58,552 nucleotides of DNA from Kiritimatiellia bacterium (lineage in GTDB: Bacteria; Verrucomicrobiota; Kiritimatiellia; RZYC01), in assembly GCA_028708815.1 (NCBI GenBank), contig JAQVYB010000006.1, forward strand, positions 1-58,552, in the 5' to 3' direction. Both the position numbers and the translations under genes were made by a program. Below, piece by piece: positions 37,901-45,708 of this stretch. The notes beneath the pieces were generated by a model. It was not told the origin of the DNA. It did no database searches and was given only the letters and a program-made list of their open reading frames with translations. Numbering within the stretch: the stretch's first letter is position 1; each line of letters opens with the position of its first letter.

Positions 37901-39557
37901 CGATGGGCTGCTTTATCTGCAAAGCGGCGGCGGAACGCACTATCTTTACGTGCAGCCACTGCCGGACGGCGTGCAGACCGGACAGTATGTGCTGACCTTT
38001 GATTGCCCGGTGCTGCTTCGTGATTTGTCGATGAATAACGGTAAGGTCTCGCTGGTATGGCAGGGGGAAACCAATACGACGTTTACGCTCGAATCGGCGC
38101 TGCGTCTGGATGTGACCAATGCGTTTCTGCCGGACATCACAAATATCGTCCCGGTTGGACCGTTGAACTCGATTACGAATGACATCGGACCCGATAAAAG
38201 CAGGTTCTATCGTGTGATTGAAGAAGCGGATAACTATTCCAATCGCTATGGCCGGATCGTTTTGATTTCCGATATGCATATGAGTCCGTTTGCGTCTTCA
38301 TTTATTGTGGGGCAGTTGCTGGTGTCGGATGTGACGGAATGGGATCTGGTCTTGCAGTCGGCCACGAATGGATACTACACGGAGGACGCCACACAGGCCG
38401 GGTATCCACCCACGACGCCCATGATGTATGCGTCCGCGCTGACCAATGCGTATGCGGCCTGTCCGCGTCCGGATGCGGTGATTATGCCCGGTGACTTCGT
38501 CTATTACTATTTCGAGAATTTCTACAACCAGATTACCGGGGATCCCAATACCAACAACTGGAAAATCCTGCTTCTCAAGATGTATGAATATGCCCTGCTG
38601 AAAGTGAACCAGACCTACCCGGGCGTACCCGTTTATTTTGCATTGGGGAATGATGACACGTTTCTGGCCGATTACGACATTGACGTGGGGGATGCCTTTC
38701 TGGCGGAAACCGCCCCCCTGTTCCACAGGATGGGCTTGAGCAACGTGACGGACTACACCTCGTTTGCGGCCACCTATACCAACGGCGGAAATTATTCCGC
38801 TCCGTTTATCGGCGGTGAACTGGTGGTGTTGGAAACATCCTTCTTCAGCAGCAAATATCCGGGCGGAATGGCCGAAGCAAGCAATCAACTGGCGTATCTT
38901 GACGCACGCTTGTCCGATTGTACCGCACAAAGCAAACCGGCATGGATTCTGATGCATATCCCGCCGGGCGTGGATGGATTTGCCACCTGGCGGGAATGGC
39001 GAAACGGAAATACCAACACCGTGGTGTCCGACTGGAAAGAGCCGTTGGTGAGGCAGTTTAACCAAATTATAGCTGATTATCGTGACACGGTAAAAACGAT
39101 TATCTGCGGCCACTACCATGAACGCAGTTGGCAAATGGCCAATGATCCGGCCACATCGAACGTTACCGTGGGGATACAGGTGATGAACGGGATGCTGGCC
39201 AATCACGGCAACAACTCAGGTTTTACGGTAATGACCTTCGATCGTAAGACGCTGGAACCGATTAGAGAATACTCTTACAACCTACCGAATAGTTATGCCG
39301 GAAAAACCGGTCCGGCCCTGTGGAATGACCGCTTCAGCATGAATGAAGGTTTCGGCATCGACGACCTGTCGGCGGCAAGTTTGCTTTCGGCCTGGAGTAA
39401 TATGGCCTTGGCGGGATCGGCCGGTTATGATTACTATAACCAGCAATACAGCGGAGGACGTCAGCCGTATCTGATGAGCAGTAACAGCTGGCCAGTGTAC
39501 CATGGGCTGATTCGCTGGATTGAGGAAGATCAATTTTTGGAGAATGTGGTGCCGTAG
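28986..39557 (+). CDS. giant secreted multi-enzyme: carboxylesterase type B + four beta-lactamase/S12-like serine hydrolase domains + calcineurin-like phosphoesterase (3523 aa)
   Basis: GTG start after AGGAGG; EDCLYLNVW and FGHSAGA (Ser at 29733); four SxxK motifs (30849, 32850, 34173, 36186) each followed by a Y-x-N/D-type motif; ISDMHMSP, ALGNDDTF, ICGHYHERSW phosphoesterase motifs; single uninterrupted frame. Confidence 0.93.
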   Translation: MTKKLMAFSNFPIVGNFFGDFSNRWKLFQQLFQPLETFLAIFPIIGTFTLLCFLAASSSFGADGDPVDADTVYGPVRGVEEYGVQNFKGIPFAKPPVGELRWAAPQVPEGWTNTVVCTNYSAGCPQVYMEYVSPTNGTDEDCLYLNVWSKVGATNRPVMVWLYGGGFSAGGSSLPSYDGTFLALKDVVVVSFNYRLGVLGFLMTDELFAREGASVGNAGLLDQILALEWVRDNIAAFGGDPDNVTLFGHSAGAASVSHMLVAPQAKGLFDKAICQSGSVPSNPFECDSGSWTNAMLKGEALMVALGVSSLDELRMVPSSNVVEAAEYLLNTFWLHYGPMMDGEVVRSDFRSLFEGDDYLMSPVPLLTGVTGNDGLGAGLPVSNVATYAAWVADCFKSNAAAVYAAYPATTDEEAVALQAYVGTLAVFAEPHRFMARALRDAGQPVYFYHWDYLQPTVECELYGAYHSVELPYVFNNMLLEPTFTNRDYILADQISDYWVNFATTGDPNGAGLDAWPQFGSNETALVVETNASYSTVTNWNETEVDFFESVYPRRDYDGPLQYTNTIAQARAGIATLMAENNIPGCTVVLVESQRVVWAEGFGFADVAAQTPVTTNTVMPIGSVSKMLTALMALQVVDEGAFDLDACITNYVDDFSMLGRFAGQTNGWTIRTMLDHHAGLPGDMYNGATGAGTNYWSGYTQWLIDLFHEDYPLYPPETISSYCNSGFNVVGEALGRHYGVDYTVLAVTNLFLPLDMPYSSFLPTDPLIAANMTTTYNHDGSPAIPMTINMPATGGAFSRPLDMANVIKMLLADGMFGGSEYLSTNALAQFGTFTPGALDVDNFFKPGLGLDSVDSPVMSYAGRCWLKNGSTGKAEALFEVLPDQQLGAFVNINCANDTTFEILNIVLTNAIFEKSGLVRPVVTPLPDVAETNWSLAELQAIEGHYVTGSGVNRFVAEADGSLTLYENAQSSSPVVTTNYRPHVNGRFYVPGASAQQLLFTNKGGEDVIVRYGSSGSYKDEVRAGGYVEALYGTRYEPPVISEAWSNRCDTFWLADNLMYNDFFMAEGQPNGWLLSTENGFLTIEGNGYGVLVPSNDSLAFVQGYSTRGDSCVRMETNAAGNEVLWFGGYRCMRLEDLPAITNGGTESVSLVMHTNAMLVCPASGVGSRMSVVLGSNARDVVVHVVSLESASVVAVGTGSVEWVCDSMPAIISLSSPDAVTVDVKAVDTTYLRQCMQQTLQQYPQVPGFSVSVQEPGFGPLLVAEGYAQVDPPTSGGNVALGVDDHFHIASISKTYTAAGIFLLQDRGLLNMTNTAAELAPELMVPRGDEISLSLLLEHRSGLPDGNNTPWIDGKLIEDPFLEFSVEEIVAVASNMYPNLMFEPGSDFSYTDTGFNILARIIENVSGTNYQAFIRNEILAPLGLMNTFVPLNSESNVPAPAVHAYEVHDGVYQDRTDYCPSVEFGCGSIQSTLSDLNSFMYQLFCTTNLLRDASREQMMSNVTSLGFSDYGRGCENDFDFGWGHNGAMWGALSRCNVDTNTGVVASSMMNFMYDENDPDKFANCSYTMQSAMGVAKNLLGYPADLFGQTEPMVNVRQPLVRQGDSVNIMPVRLNFVTNWVISGLPEPLGYDAASGAITGVCAASGDFPLTLVAENAYGITTNTRVLSVALGYTNTMAQAQAAIEFAYDMNEFKGGSWVLVDENGIVWSGGYGWANHEETTPATADTVYRIGSLSKLFTTVATLREYDRGHLTLDAAVSNYIDGFELNVRPDTNLPPINYTNNPITVRSLLNHLSGMPSTYMRHAMTTSPTLDGFFPTYLMEMMLGVYTDFACAPVDFFASYNNNGFQFAEYLISQVTDDSLETYAQTNLFMALGMNRTGFDMDAAAITNTLAESFDRELNPMPKEYVNCLGSGGALSSAHDMGAFISMLLNRGASDYGPVLLTNTVLEMMSDQTTGMVLQVGNKYFATGLGWDSALLPSFEYAGGGCEKNGETTTFAAYIALATNQHLGVFVVKNSPEARNITELAKYILEAAIEEKSGLAKTNEAVIPPSPFVGDTQTNVDALAGYYVNNAGAVRLKAGTNCLLYGGAPQYLRADGWYGAATNADFLIGFTNVQGHLFTKLRMEYEGYIESAVTGERYDPPVMTNAWTNRIDQSWLIQSLPSVSYMRTHPGSLIARTWMTNGMLMFTVPSILLDDYSFGDYGMNDFVIEPFDDDMAFVQGAGGKMPCCVRGDNETLVADSYYWQNVAAIPHIAMGAPTNYAPYPLVTDWFAFDAVAGTEYFLNLGGSVTGLFLLVDADGRYLGDGSQETVLRWTCPSSGVYYAGVNFPEDAPAEVTVQFYNYTNTIAHIRSWIEEAMTNEGVMGVSVALLDDQEIVWAEGFGYEDPAVGKMMSTNSVFHIGSVSKAFTAATALRYLDRGAFALDDAVTNIVPTLRWRERYGATNVVTVRHLLDMYSGLPGDLLRGGFTTVPRDIGYANVTNDLANTWPIYPVDYMWDYCNAGFVLMEGIIEAVANTGAIVRSFADIADDELLEPLGMEATSYLCDEAEISNNLTVAYSESGERMPPEYINIYGTGSMYSRPTELARFMAMIFANGGHILEPNTVREMTSPQGTNAVFFDYWDYVPGLGWDSVSCAQLDYAGRNCSKSGGTLTETAMIHLLNEHGLGAALCSSTPSGIPSEGAIEMLRYALLDKEGVMWPTNIITLPMATQTVSQAELDALEGIYVGGGGYDKVVAREGYLDMQMLVGFDGPEVTNITLRTNGWFVSGSANSAVSFTNVAGRQVMLTHQLVEDGTITSHSMRGDLYDPPAIHPAWTARTNELWYVQNEDVYSYMPLSGTTPQIQLSISDGVLMMAGGLTGVKVLVATNDSQAWAYGLHNRVDSCVQVLTNNGNEALLYAGYIFSRVAQMETGSVTGSIDAAGNSGRYEVQLPDAGVAGGVTDVVYEVTLSGAPTNFVLRIYGSDGARLQDERTGDGLLYLQSGGGTHYLYVQPLPDGVQTGQYVLTFDCPVLLRDLSMNNGKVSLVWQGETNTTFTLESALRLDVTNAFLPDITNIVPVGPLNSITNDIGPDKSRFYRVIEEADNYSNRYGRIVLISDMHMSPFASSFIVGQLLVSDVTEWDLVLQSATNGYYTEDATQAGYPPTTPMMYASALTNAYAACPRPDAVIMPGDFVYYYFENFYNQITGDPNTNNWKILLLKMYEYALLKVNQTYPGVPVYFALGNDDTFLADYDIDVGDAFLAETAPLFHRMGLSNVTDYTSFAATYTNGGNYSAPFIGGELVVLETSFFSSKYPGGMAEASNQLAYLDARLSDCTAQSKPAWILMHIPPGVDGFATWREWRNGNTNTVVSDWKEPLVRQFNQIIADYRDTVKTIICGHYHERSWQMANDPATSNVTVGIQVMNGMLANHGNNSGFTVMTFDRKTLEPIREYSYNLPNSYAGKTGPALWNDRFSMNEGFGIDDLSAASLLSAWSNMALAGSAGYDYYNQQYSGGRQPYLMSSNSWPVYHGLIRWIEEDQFLENVVP
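29016..29124. repeat. four-copy 31-bp-period palindromic repeat (TTTCCAAYCRTTGGAAA) inside the start of the giant ORF
   Basis: Copies at 29016-29032, 29047-29063, 29078-29094, 29109-29124. Confidence 0.92.
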
Positions 39558-39815
39558 AAGAGAAATAGGGAGGGCGATTTCTGCCTGACTTCGCACTGTG
39601 CGCATGCAGCATGACATGACGAAAAGTCAGCCGGGAATCGTACTTTGCCAAGGCAACGTAGGACAAGTGGTCGGCCTACTGGTGGGATTCGTCGGACGGG
39701 GTCGGTTTTTTGATTATCTAAAATAGAACATGTGATAAACAGGATGGACCACGAGGTGACTTTTGCGGATGATTTCAAAACAAGAGTTGAATTACCGTAG
39801 CGAGGGAGGCTTCTA

Positions 39816-40124
39816 ATGACAACCTTATCACCGGGAGCCTTTTTGGGAATTGCCATTTCTGCGGTGGCCTTGCTTGGAAGTTTGATCGGCACGCTCTCGG
39901 TCATATTTTCTGCACCGGGGAAAGGGGAGCGTACCTATCTTGCGATGGGGTACCTTGTGCTCTGGTTGCTGGCCTTCGGATTTCTTGCTCTTTGTTTCCT
40001 GCTGCCTTCTCCCTGGGCGCATGTTGCGCTGGTCGCCTTCTTTGTGGTTATTCCGGTTGGAGCATTCCGTATAACGATGAAATCGCAGATTATTCGTAAG
40101 GCGGAATCACTGAAGAATTCATAG
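39816..40124 (+). CDS. small membrane protein, uncharacterised
   Basis: 102 aa, three hydrophobic segments, GGGAGG ~8 nt before ATG. Confidence 0.55.
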   Translation: MTTLSPGAFLGIAISAVALLGSLIGTLSVIFSAPGKGERTYLAMGYLVLWLLAFGFLALCFLLPSPWAHVALVAFFVVIPVGAFRITMKSQIIRKAESLKNS

Positions 40125-40393
40125 AACGGTGCTCCACGCTTCGTCAACCTCATGAATCGCGGGTAAATTATATATCCTGTTCTCATCCAAGAGAATATGA
40201 AGATATTCTGCCGGAAGACGCATGAACTCCAGTGCGATATCGCCGAGACATAACGGTGTATTTTCAGTCTCGGATCATCGGCAGTGCGAACGCATACCGC
40301 TTTTTTCTGCAAAAAGGGCCTTAACAACTCCGGTCCCGCATGGTACAGAATGAATCATTATAAAATGGGACCGGTCCACTATTAATCAAAAGG

Positions 40394-43300
40394 ATGAATA
40401 TGAAGGAAGTAGTTAGATATTGCATATATATAATGGGGTTAATATGCGTTTTTGGAGCGCATGGGAATCTGCTGGACAATCCGGGGTTTGAGGGACCGGT
40501 TTCAACCAATGCGGCAGATGATCAGAGCAATTGGTATACGGAGCAGCCTGATTCCACGCAGGCCAGTAATTGGCAGCAGCACTCGGGAAGTCAGGCACTG
40601 CTTGTGAGAGGAACCTGGGGCGGTACGCCGGCGTCTGGTGGTTTTGAACAGAAGGTTTCGGTTGTTGCCGGGAGTGAATACGGCCTGAATTTCTATTATT
40701 ACTGGGATAACGGCTTCACCTCTTTACAGCACGATGTGGTCGTTGAGTGGCTGGACGATTCCGATCAGGTGCTGGAGAGCCTACGTCATGAAATGGATAT
40801 AGGCGATCCAGGTGTGGGGTGGGCGTTTGGAGGCTGGCACAAATGTACTGATTTTGCGCTGAAGGCTCCGGCGGGTTCTGTACGAGCAGAGATTCGGTTT
40901 GAATGGAGCGGTATTAGTACGTATGGCACATTCTATGTGGATGATGTGGATTTTTCAGATTCGGTCGTTGTTTGTTATGACGAGGATTTTTCTGTAACAG
41001 GCGCCGGGGATTATGCCTTTGATTTTGATTATGCCTGGTTGAGTGATTTCAGTGCCACGGCCAGTCAGCTTGAACTGATTTGGTCAGGTGAAACGGGTGA
41101 ACTTGGAAAAGAAACCTACTCCATAAACCAGGTTGGTAATGCGGGAATCCTGCACTCATCCGGGTGCTATTTTCTGTTTGCGCCTGCGGGAGCAACGACC
41201 CTGCAGGTGCGGGTGATTTCCTTGAATCTGAATGATGCCTCCAATCTGCTCGTGTCCAACACCGTGCTGACCGAGGTTTCAAGCAACTGTCGCGAGTTGA
41301 AGAATAACAGTTTTGAGAGGCCCTTTAACGGGAGTTCTCTGGGCAACTGGGTAGTGGCTGGAACCTGTGAACGGGGAACAAGAGTGGTTCTTCATGGTGA
41401 TGCTGCACTGCAATTCTCCAGCTCGGTCGGATCGGTTCGTCAGGTGGTGGGTGTTGTCGAAGGAAATACCTATGAACTGGTCTTTCAACATGTGCGGGAC
41501 GCCGGCCCCATGAATCGGACCAACCGTGTGCAGGTGCTGTGGTTGACGGCCCTTGAGGGGGGGGCAGTGATATCGAATGATGACTCGGATATTGGATGCC
41601 CCGCCGAAGGATCCGACTGGCAGCGCGTGATGCTGGGTGGATTGACTGCTCCTGCGGGAGCGGTGGCGGCGGAGATCTTTATGGAGAGTTCTGCCTCGGC
41701 AGGAAGTGCAGCATACTTTGTGGATGATATGTTTTTCCGAGAACCCGCGAACTTCTTCCATCGAAGCACGACCAACATACTGGATTTGGCCGGAAATCCA
41801 TTCATGATTCGCGGTTTGGCTTTGAGTGGGTGGTTTTTTCCTGAAGCATATATGTTCGGCATTGATCAGGGAAACGGCGGGCATATCAACAGCTACACGC
41901 AGATCCGCAACCGTTTTGAAGAAATTCTGGGGTCGGAGGAGCAATCGGAGCTATTCTGGGATGCCTACACAACGAATTTCCTGACCGAAGCCGATGTGGC
42001 TTTGGTTGCTTCCAAGGGGGTGAACACCGTTCGCCTTCCGTTCAATTTTCGCGAACTAAGTCCTGAAAACAATGAAGGCGCGTATCGAATGAAAGGCTTT
42101 GAACAGCTGGATCGCGTCATTGAATGGTGCAAAAATCAGGGGGTCTACGTCATTCTTGATATGCACTCCTGCCCGGGAGGAAACGCGCCGGTGAATTCGG
42201 GGGACAGCGAGTATGTCTATTATAATTCGGACTGGGGCAAGGAGGCCATGAAGGCTTGTCTGTGGCGGTTTGATGATGACTACAATGACATGACCGGCCG
42301 TACCCCGGAATCCAATGTCGAGCGCACGGCGGCCATTTGGCGGTTCATTGCGGAACGGTATCGCAACGAAACTCAAATTTTGGGCTATGAGTTGATCAAC
42401 GAGCCGTTTCTGGATGGTTCGGATGATCAAGTGGGTCCGACGTATCACATTAACTCTACCAATTTTGAGGGGCAGGTGATTCGTGATGCCTTCGTGAAAG
42501 TTTCGGATGCCCTGCGCGAGGTGGACGATCGACACCTGTTCTTTGTGGAGGGAGATATGTTTGCTGAGTGGTGTGATAATTTGATGCCGCGTTGGGATGA
42601 TAACATGGCCGTGGCCTTTCATCGGTACTGGAAGACGAATGCGACGGATTGTCTGAATGATTATATTGAACTGCGTGATACCGAGCAGGTTCCCCTATGG
42701 CTGAGTGAGTCGGGGGAGAACTCCAATCCGTGGTGCCGTGAGTTGTGGGAACTTTTGGAAGAACACAACATCGGTTATACGTGGTGGACTTGGAAAAGAA
42801 TGGGTGGCACATACGGAGGTTTCATAGGTGAACTGCCGTCCAGTTTTGAATACTGCATCAATAATCTGTGGAACGCAGCCGTGGATGATCGTTTGTTCGA
42901 AGCCGGTTTGTTCGATACGGCTGCCGCGCTGAACACCGAGCAGTGCGAAGAGCAGGCGGGCTATTTTGCCGCCCTGTTCGAGCCGTGGTTTAGTACGGAA
43001 ACACGGCCGTTTCGATCGCATGTGATCCCGGGCTTGATTCACTTCGTGGATTATGATGTGGGAAACTGGAGCAATGCCTATTACGACACCGAATATAAAT
43101 CGGATTCCTTTTGGAATCCCACCGATTACAATGAAGGCAAGGTTTACCGTAACGATGGAGTAGACATCTTCACGTCGTCTGAAGGATGCGGCTATGTGGT
43201 GGAATATGTGGCGGATAATGAATGGCTGAAATATACTCTCGACCTCAAACATCCAGGCATTTTCGATATCAATGTGCGCGTAGCCAGTGACGTGGATACG

Positions 43301-43867
43301 GCCCAGCTTCAACTCTTGCTGGATGGTGCACCCATCACTCCGATACTCGATGTGCCCGATTCAGGCGGGTGGAGCGTCTATACGGATCTGAATGCCACCA
43401 CGGAGATTGCCCTTTCCGCCGGAACGCATGTTCTGGAGTGCCGTTTTCCCAAAGGTGGCGTGAACATAAGCAGTGTCGAATTTCAACTTAGCGAATCAGG
43501 TTATGTGGATTATGACGCCGATGATATGGATGATCATTGGGAAATTGCCTGCGGGGGCGACTTGTTGCCCGCCGATGACCGGGACCATGATTTAATGAGC
43601 AATGTGCAGGAGTACTATGCGGATACTGATCCGACCAATGGCGCTTCGCGGTTATGTGTTGACGTATCGGTGAATGGAAGTGACCTGATCGTAATGGTGC
43701 CGATCAGTTCCACCCAGCGGGTCTATTCTGTTGAATACAAAATGAAGCTGTCCGATTCTCAGTGGATTGATCTTGTTTCGAACCGGATCGGAAGTGGCGA
43801 CGGATTGACGTTGATGCAAACCAATTCATTGAACGGATATTTCCGAGTCAAAGCGGGAACGCCTTAA
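40394..43867 (+). CDS. modular secreted GH5-like glycoside hydrolase with N-terminal CBM-like domains, CBM6-like domain and Ca-binding/TSP3-like C-terminus
   Basis: LLDNPGFEGP (CBM4/9-like) start; NTVRLPFNF, VILDMHSCPGG, GYELINEPF (acid/base NEP), PLWLSESGE (nucleophile), CBM6-like YVADNEWLKYTLDLKHPGIFDINVRVAS, DYDADDMDDHWE...DHDLMSNVQEYYADTDPTN. Confidence 0.88.
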   Translation: MNMKEVVRYCIYIMGLICVFGAHGNLLDNPGFEGPVSTNAADDQSNWYTEQPDSTQASNWQQHSGSQALLVRGTWGGTPASGGFEQKVSVVAGSEYGLNFYYYWDNGFTSLQHDVVVEWLDDSDQVLESLRHEMDIGDPGVGWAFGGWHKCTDFALKAPAGSVRAEIRFEWSGISTYGTFYVDDVDFSDSVVVCYDEDFSVTGAGDYAFDFDYAWLSDFSATASQLELIWSGETGELGKETYSINQVGNAGILHSSGCYFLFAPAGATTLQVRVISLNLNDASNLLVSNTVLTEVSSNCRELKNNSFERPFNGSSLGNWVVAGTCERGTRVVLHGDAALQFSSSVGSVRQVVGVVEGNTYELVFQHVRDAGPMNRTNRVQVLWLTALEGGAVISNDDSDIGCPAEGSDWQRVMLGGLTAPAGAVAAEIFMESSASAGSAAYFVDDMFFREPANFFHRSTTNILDLAGNPFMIRGLALSGWFFPEAYMFGIDQGNGGHINSYTQIRNRFEEILGSEEQSELFWDAYTTNFLTEADVALVASKGVNTVRLPFNFRELSPENNEGAYRMKGFEQLDRVIEWCKNQGVYVILDMHSCPGGNAPVNSGDSEYVYYNSDWGKEAMKACLWRFDDDYNDMTGRTPESNVERTAAIWRFIAERYRNETQILGYELINEPFLDGSDDQVGPTYHINSTNFEGQVIRDAFVKVSDALREVDDRHLFFVEGDMFAEWCDNLMPRWDDNMAVAFHRYWKTNATDCLNDYIELRDTEQVPLWLSESGENSNPWCRELWELLEEHNIGYTWWTWKRMGGTYGGFIGELPSSFEYCINNLWNAAVDDRLFEAGLFDTAAALNTEQCEEQAGYFAALFEPWFSTETRPFRSHVIPGLIHFVDYDVGNWSNAYYDTEYKSDSFWNPTDYNEGKVYRNDGVDIFTSSEGCGYVVEYVADNEWLKYTLDLKHPGIFDINVRVASDVDTAQLQLLLDGAPITPILDVPDSGGWSVYTDLNATTEIALSAGTHVLECRFPKGGVNISSVEFQLSESGYVDYDADDMDDHWEIACGGDLLPADDRDHDLMSNVQEYYADTDPTNGASRLCVDVSVNGSDLIVMVPISSTQRVYSVEYKMKLSDSQWIDLVSNRIGSGDGLTLMQTNSLNGYFRVKAGTP

Positions 43868-43912
43868 GGTGGAGCAAGCTGTCGGACGTTGACTTCACCG
43901 AAGCGGTGTTGA

Positions 43913-44737
43913 TCAGGACAACGACAGTCCAAAGCCGTTAAACAGCTCCTTGATGCGGAGCCACTGCTCGGGCTGTGTCAGGCGGTTAATGTCTTCGGGC
44001 GGCACTTCAATGCGGGCGGTCGGGCCCGTCATGCGTACGCGGCACACGGGAAAGCCCATGGCATGCAAGCTCTTTTCGGCGAGGTCCGCGGTGTGCAGAC
44101 GCTCGGGGGTGAGTTCCTCGTTATAAGGGAAGCGGGTGGCCAGGCAGGAGGACGGGGGCCGTGCCCAGTCCGTCAGGCCGAGATGCCGAAGCCCCTCCTT
44201 GATTTCTGCTTCAAATAAGCCGGCCTCGCGCAGCGGTGAAAAAACATGTAATTCTTCGAGGGCCCTCATGCCGGGGCGCTCCTCCGGGCGGTCGCCGGCG
44301 TGCGTGCCGTCGGCCAGGCGCGCGCCGGCCTTTCGCGCTTCTTCGAGCAGGATGGAAAAGAGGTGGCGTTTGCAGTGATAGCAACGATCGGCGGCGTTGT
44401 GACGCACGTTGGGCAGGTCGAGGGGGTTGACGGGCCGTTCGCGGTGTTCCGCAGAGAGGCGTTTGCAAAGACGGCGTGCAAAGATCAGGTCTTCGGATGG
44501 GAGCAAGGGGGAACTGATCGTCAGGGCGAGAGGCGTGGAGAGTTTTTTGGAGGCATGAGCAAGAACGGATGCCGTCAGTAAAAAAGCGCTATCCTGTCCG
44601 CCGCTGAAGGCGATGGTCAGGGGCGCGGCGTCTTGGAGCAGGCGCAAGAGGTGATTGACCTTCGTTTGCAGGGGTGCGGGCCAGGGGCGCGCCCAGGCTT
44701 CGGCCACGCTCCATTGCGATGGGTCGGGATTCACCAC
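43913..44737 (-). CDS. larE: ATP-dependent sacrificial sulfur transferase LarE-like
   Basis: IAFSGGQDSAFLL PP-loop, CYHCKRHLF, PPSSCLATRFPY. Confidence 0.88.
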   Translation of the reverse strand: MVNPDPSQWSVAEAWARPWPAPLQTKVNHLLRLLQDAAPLTIAFSGGQDSAFLLTASVLAHASKKLSTPLALTISSPLLPSEDLIFARRLCKRLSAEHRERPVNPLDLPNVRHNAADRCYHCKRHLFSILLEEARKAGARLADGTHAGDRPEERPGMRALEELHVFSPLREAGLFEAEIKEGLRHLGLTDWARPPSSCLATRFPYNEELTPERLHTADLAEKSLHAMGFPVCRVRMTGPTARIEVPPEDINRLTQPEQWLRIKELFNGFGLSLS

Positions 44738-45708
44738 GGGGTCTCCTGAGCATCCTGAATTTCCATGAGTTGTTTTTCCATTTCATGAACTTCCTGTCGC
44801 CAGAAGTTATGTGAGCCCCAGTCGGGTGCGAGGCGTGCGAATCCGCCATCGGCAGCCTGTCGGGCGCACCAGGCGGTGTAATGCACATACCGCATGGCAC
44901 GCAGGGCCTCGATCAGACGGAGGGAGGCATAGTCAAATTCCAGAAAGGTTTCATAGCCATCGAGGAAGGCGTCGAGTTCGGAGCGGGCATCCTGAATGCG
45001 TCCGGGTAGAAGCATCCAGAGGTCTTGTACGGGGGGACCGATGGCCAGGTCGTCGAAATCAATGATGTAGAAGGTACCGTCCCGGCGGTCAATCAGGTTC
45101 TGGGCATGACAATCGGCATGAATACGCTGCATGGCGACATCATCGAAGAGCGGCGCGGTTTCGCCGATCATGTGTTGCACGATATCTTCATACGCGGTGC
45201 GCAGGTCGGTTGAGACGCAGCCGGATTGGAGGATGTCTTCCAGTTGTTGCGTGGTGGATATTTCCGGATGCATGGTGATGCGGTCGCGGGGCATGTGCTT
45301 TGCACCCACTTGGTGCGTGCGTGCGATGAGGCGTCCGAGTTGTTGCCACTGTTCGGAGGAAGGTTCATCACAGACCCGCCCCCCTTTTCGAGGATAAACG
45401 GCGTAAAACAGTCCCTCGGACTCAATCAGTGTGTTTCCTGTCGGATCGGAGAGCGGGGCGATGACAGGGATGTCGTCAGCCTGTAGTTCCAGCATGAAGT
45501 CGTGTTCATCCTGAAGCGCGTCCCGGCTCCAGCGTCCGGGACGGTATACCTTGATGATAAAGGCCTCGCGTTCGTCCGTTTGCACTTCGTAGACGCGGTT
45601 GATGTAGGAGTTGAGCGGGCGGCAATGATTGGCACAGCGGCGGCCCAGGGCCTGCTCGGTCAAATCCAGCACGAGGTCGGGGGTCAGGTCGGAGAAGGAG
45701 TGATTCAT
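44731..45708 (-). CDS. SrkA/YihE-like aminoglycoside-phosphotransferase-fold kinase
   Basis: INRVYEVQTDEREAFIIKVYRPGRWS, RIHADCHAQNLIDRRDGTFYIIDFDDLAIGPPVQDLWMLL. Confidence 0.85.
   Translation of the reverse strand: MNHSFSDLTPDLVLDLTEQALGRRCANHCRPLNSYINRVYEVQTDEREAFIIKVYRPGRWSRDALQDEHDFMLELQADDIPVIAPLSDPTGNTLIESEGLFYAVYPRKGGRVCDEPSSEQWQQLGRLIARTHQVGAKHMPRDRITMHPEISTTQQLEDILQSGCVSTDLRTAYEDIVQHMIGETAPLFDDVAMQRIHADCHAQNLIDRRDGTFYIIDFDDLAIGPPVQDLWMLLPGRIQDARSELDAFLDGYETFLEFDYASLRLIEALRAMRYVHYTAWCARQAADGGFARLAPDWGSHNFWRQEVHEMEKQLMEIQDAQETPW

Noticed and set aside
39935-40327. 130-aa minus ORF
   Set aside because: Antisense to the better-supported small membrane protein at 39816-40124; no motifs or ribosome-binding site recognised
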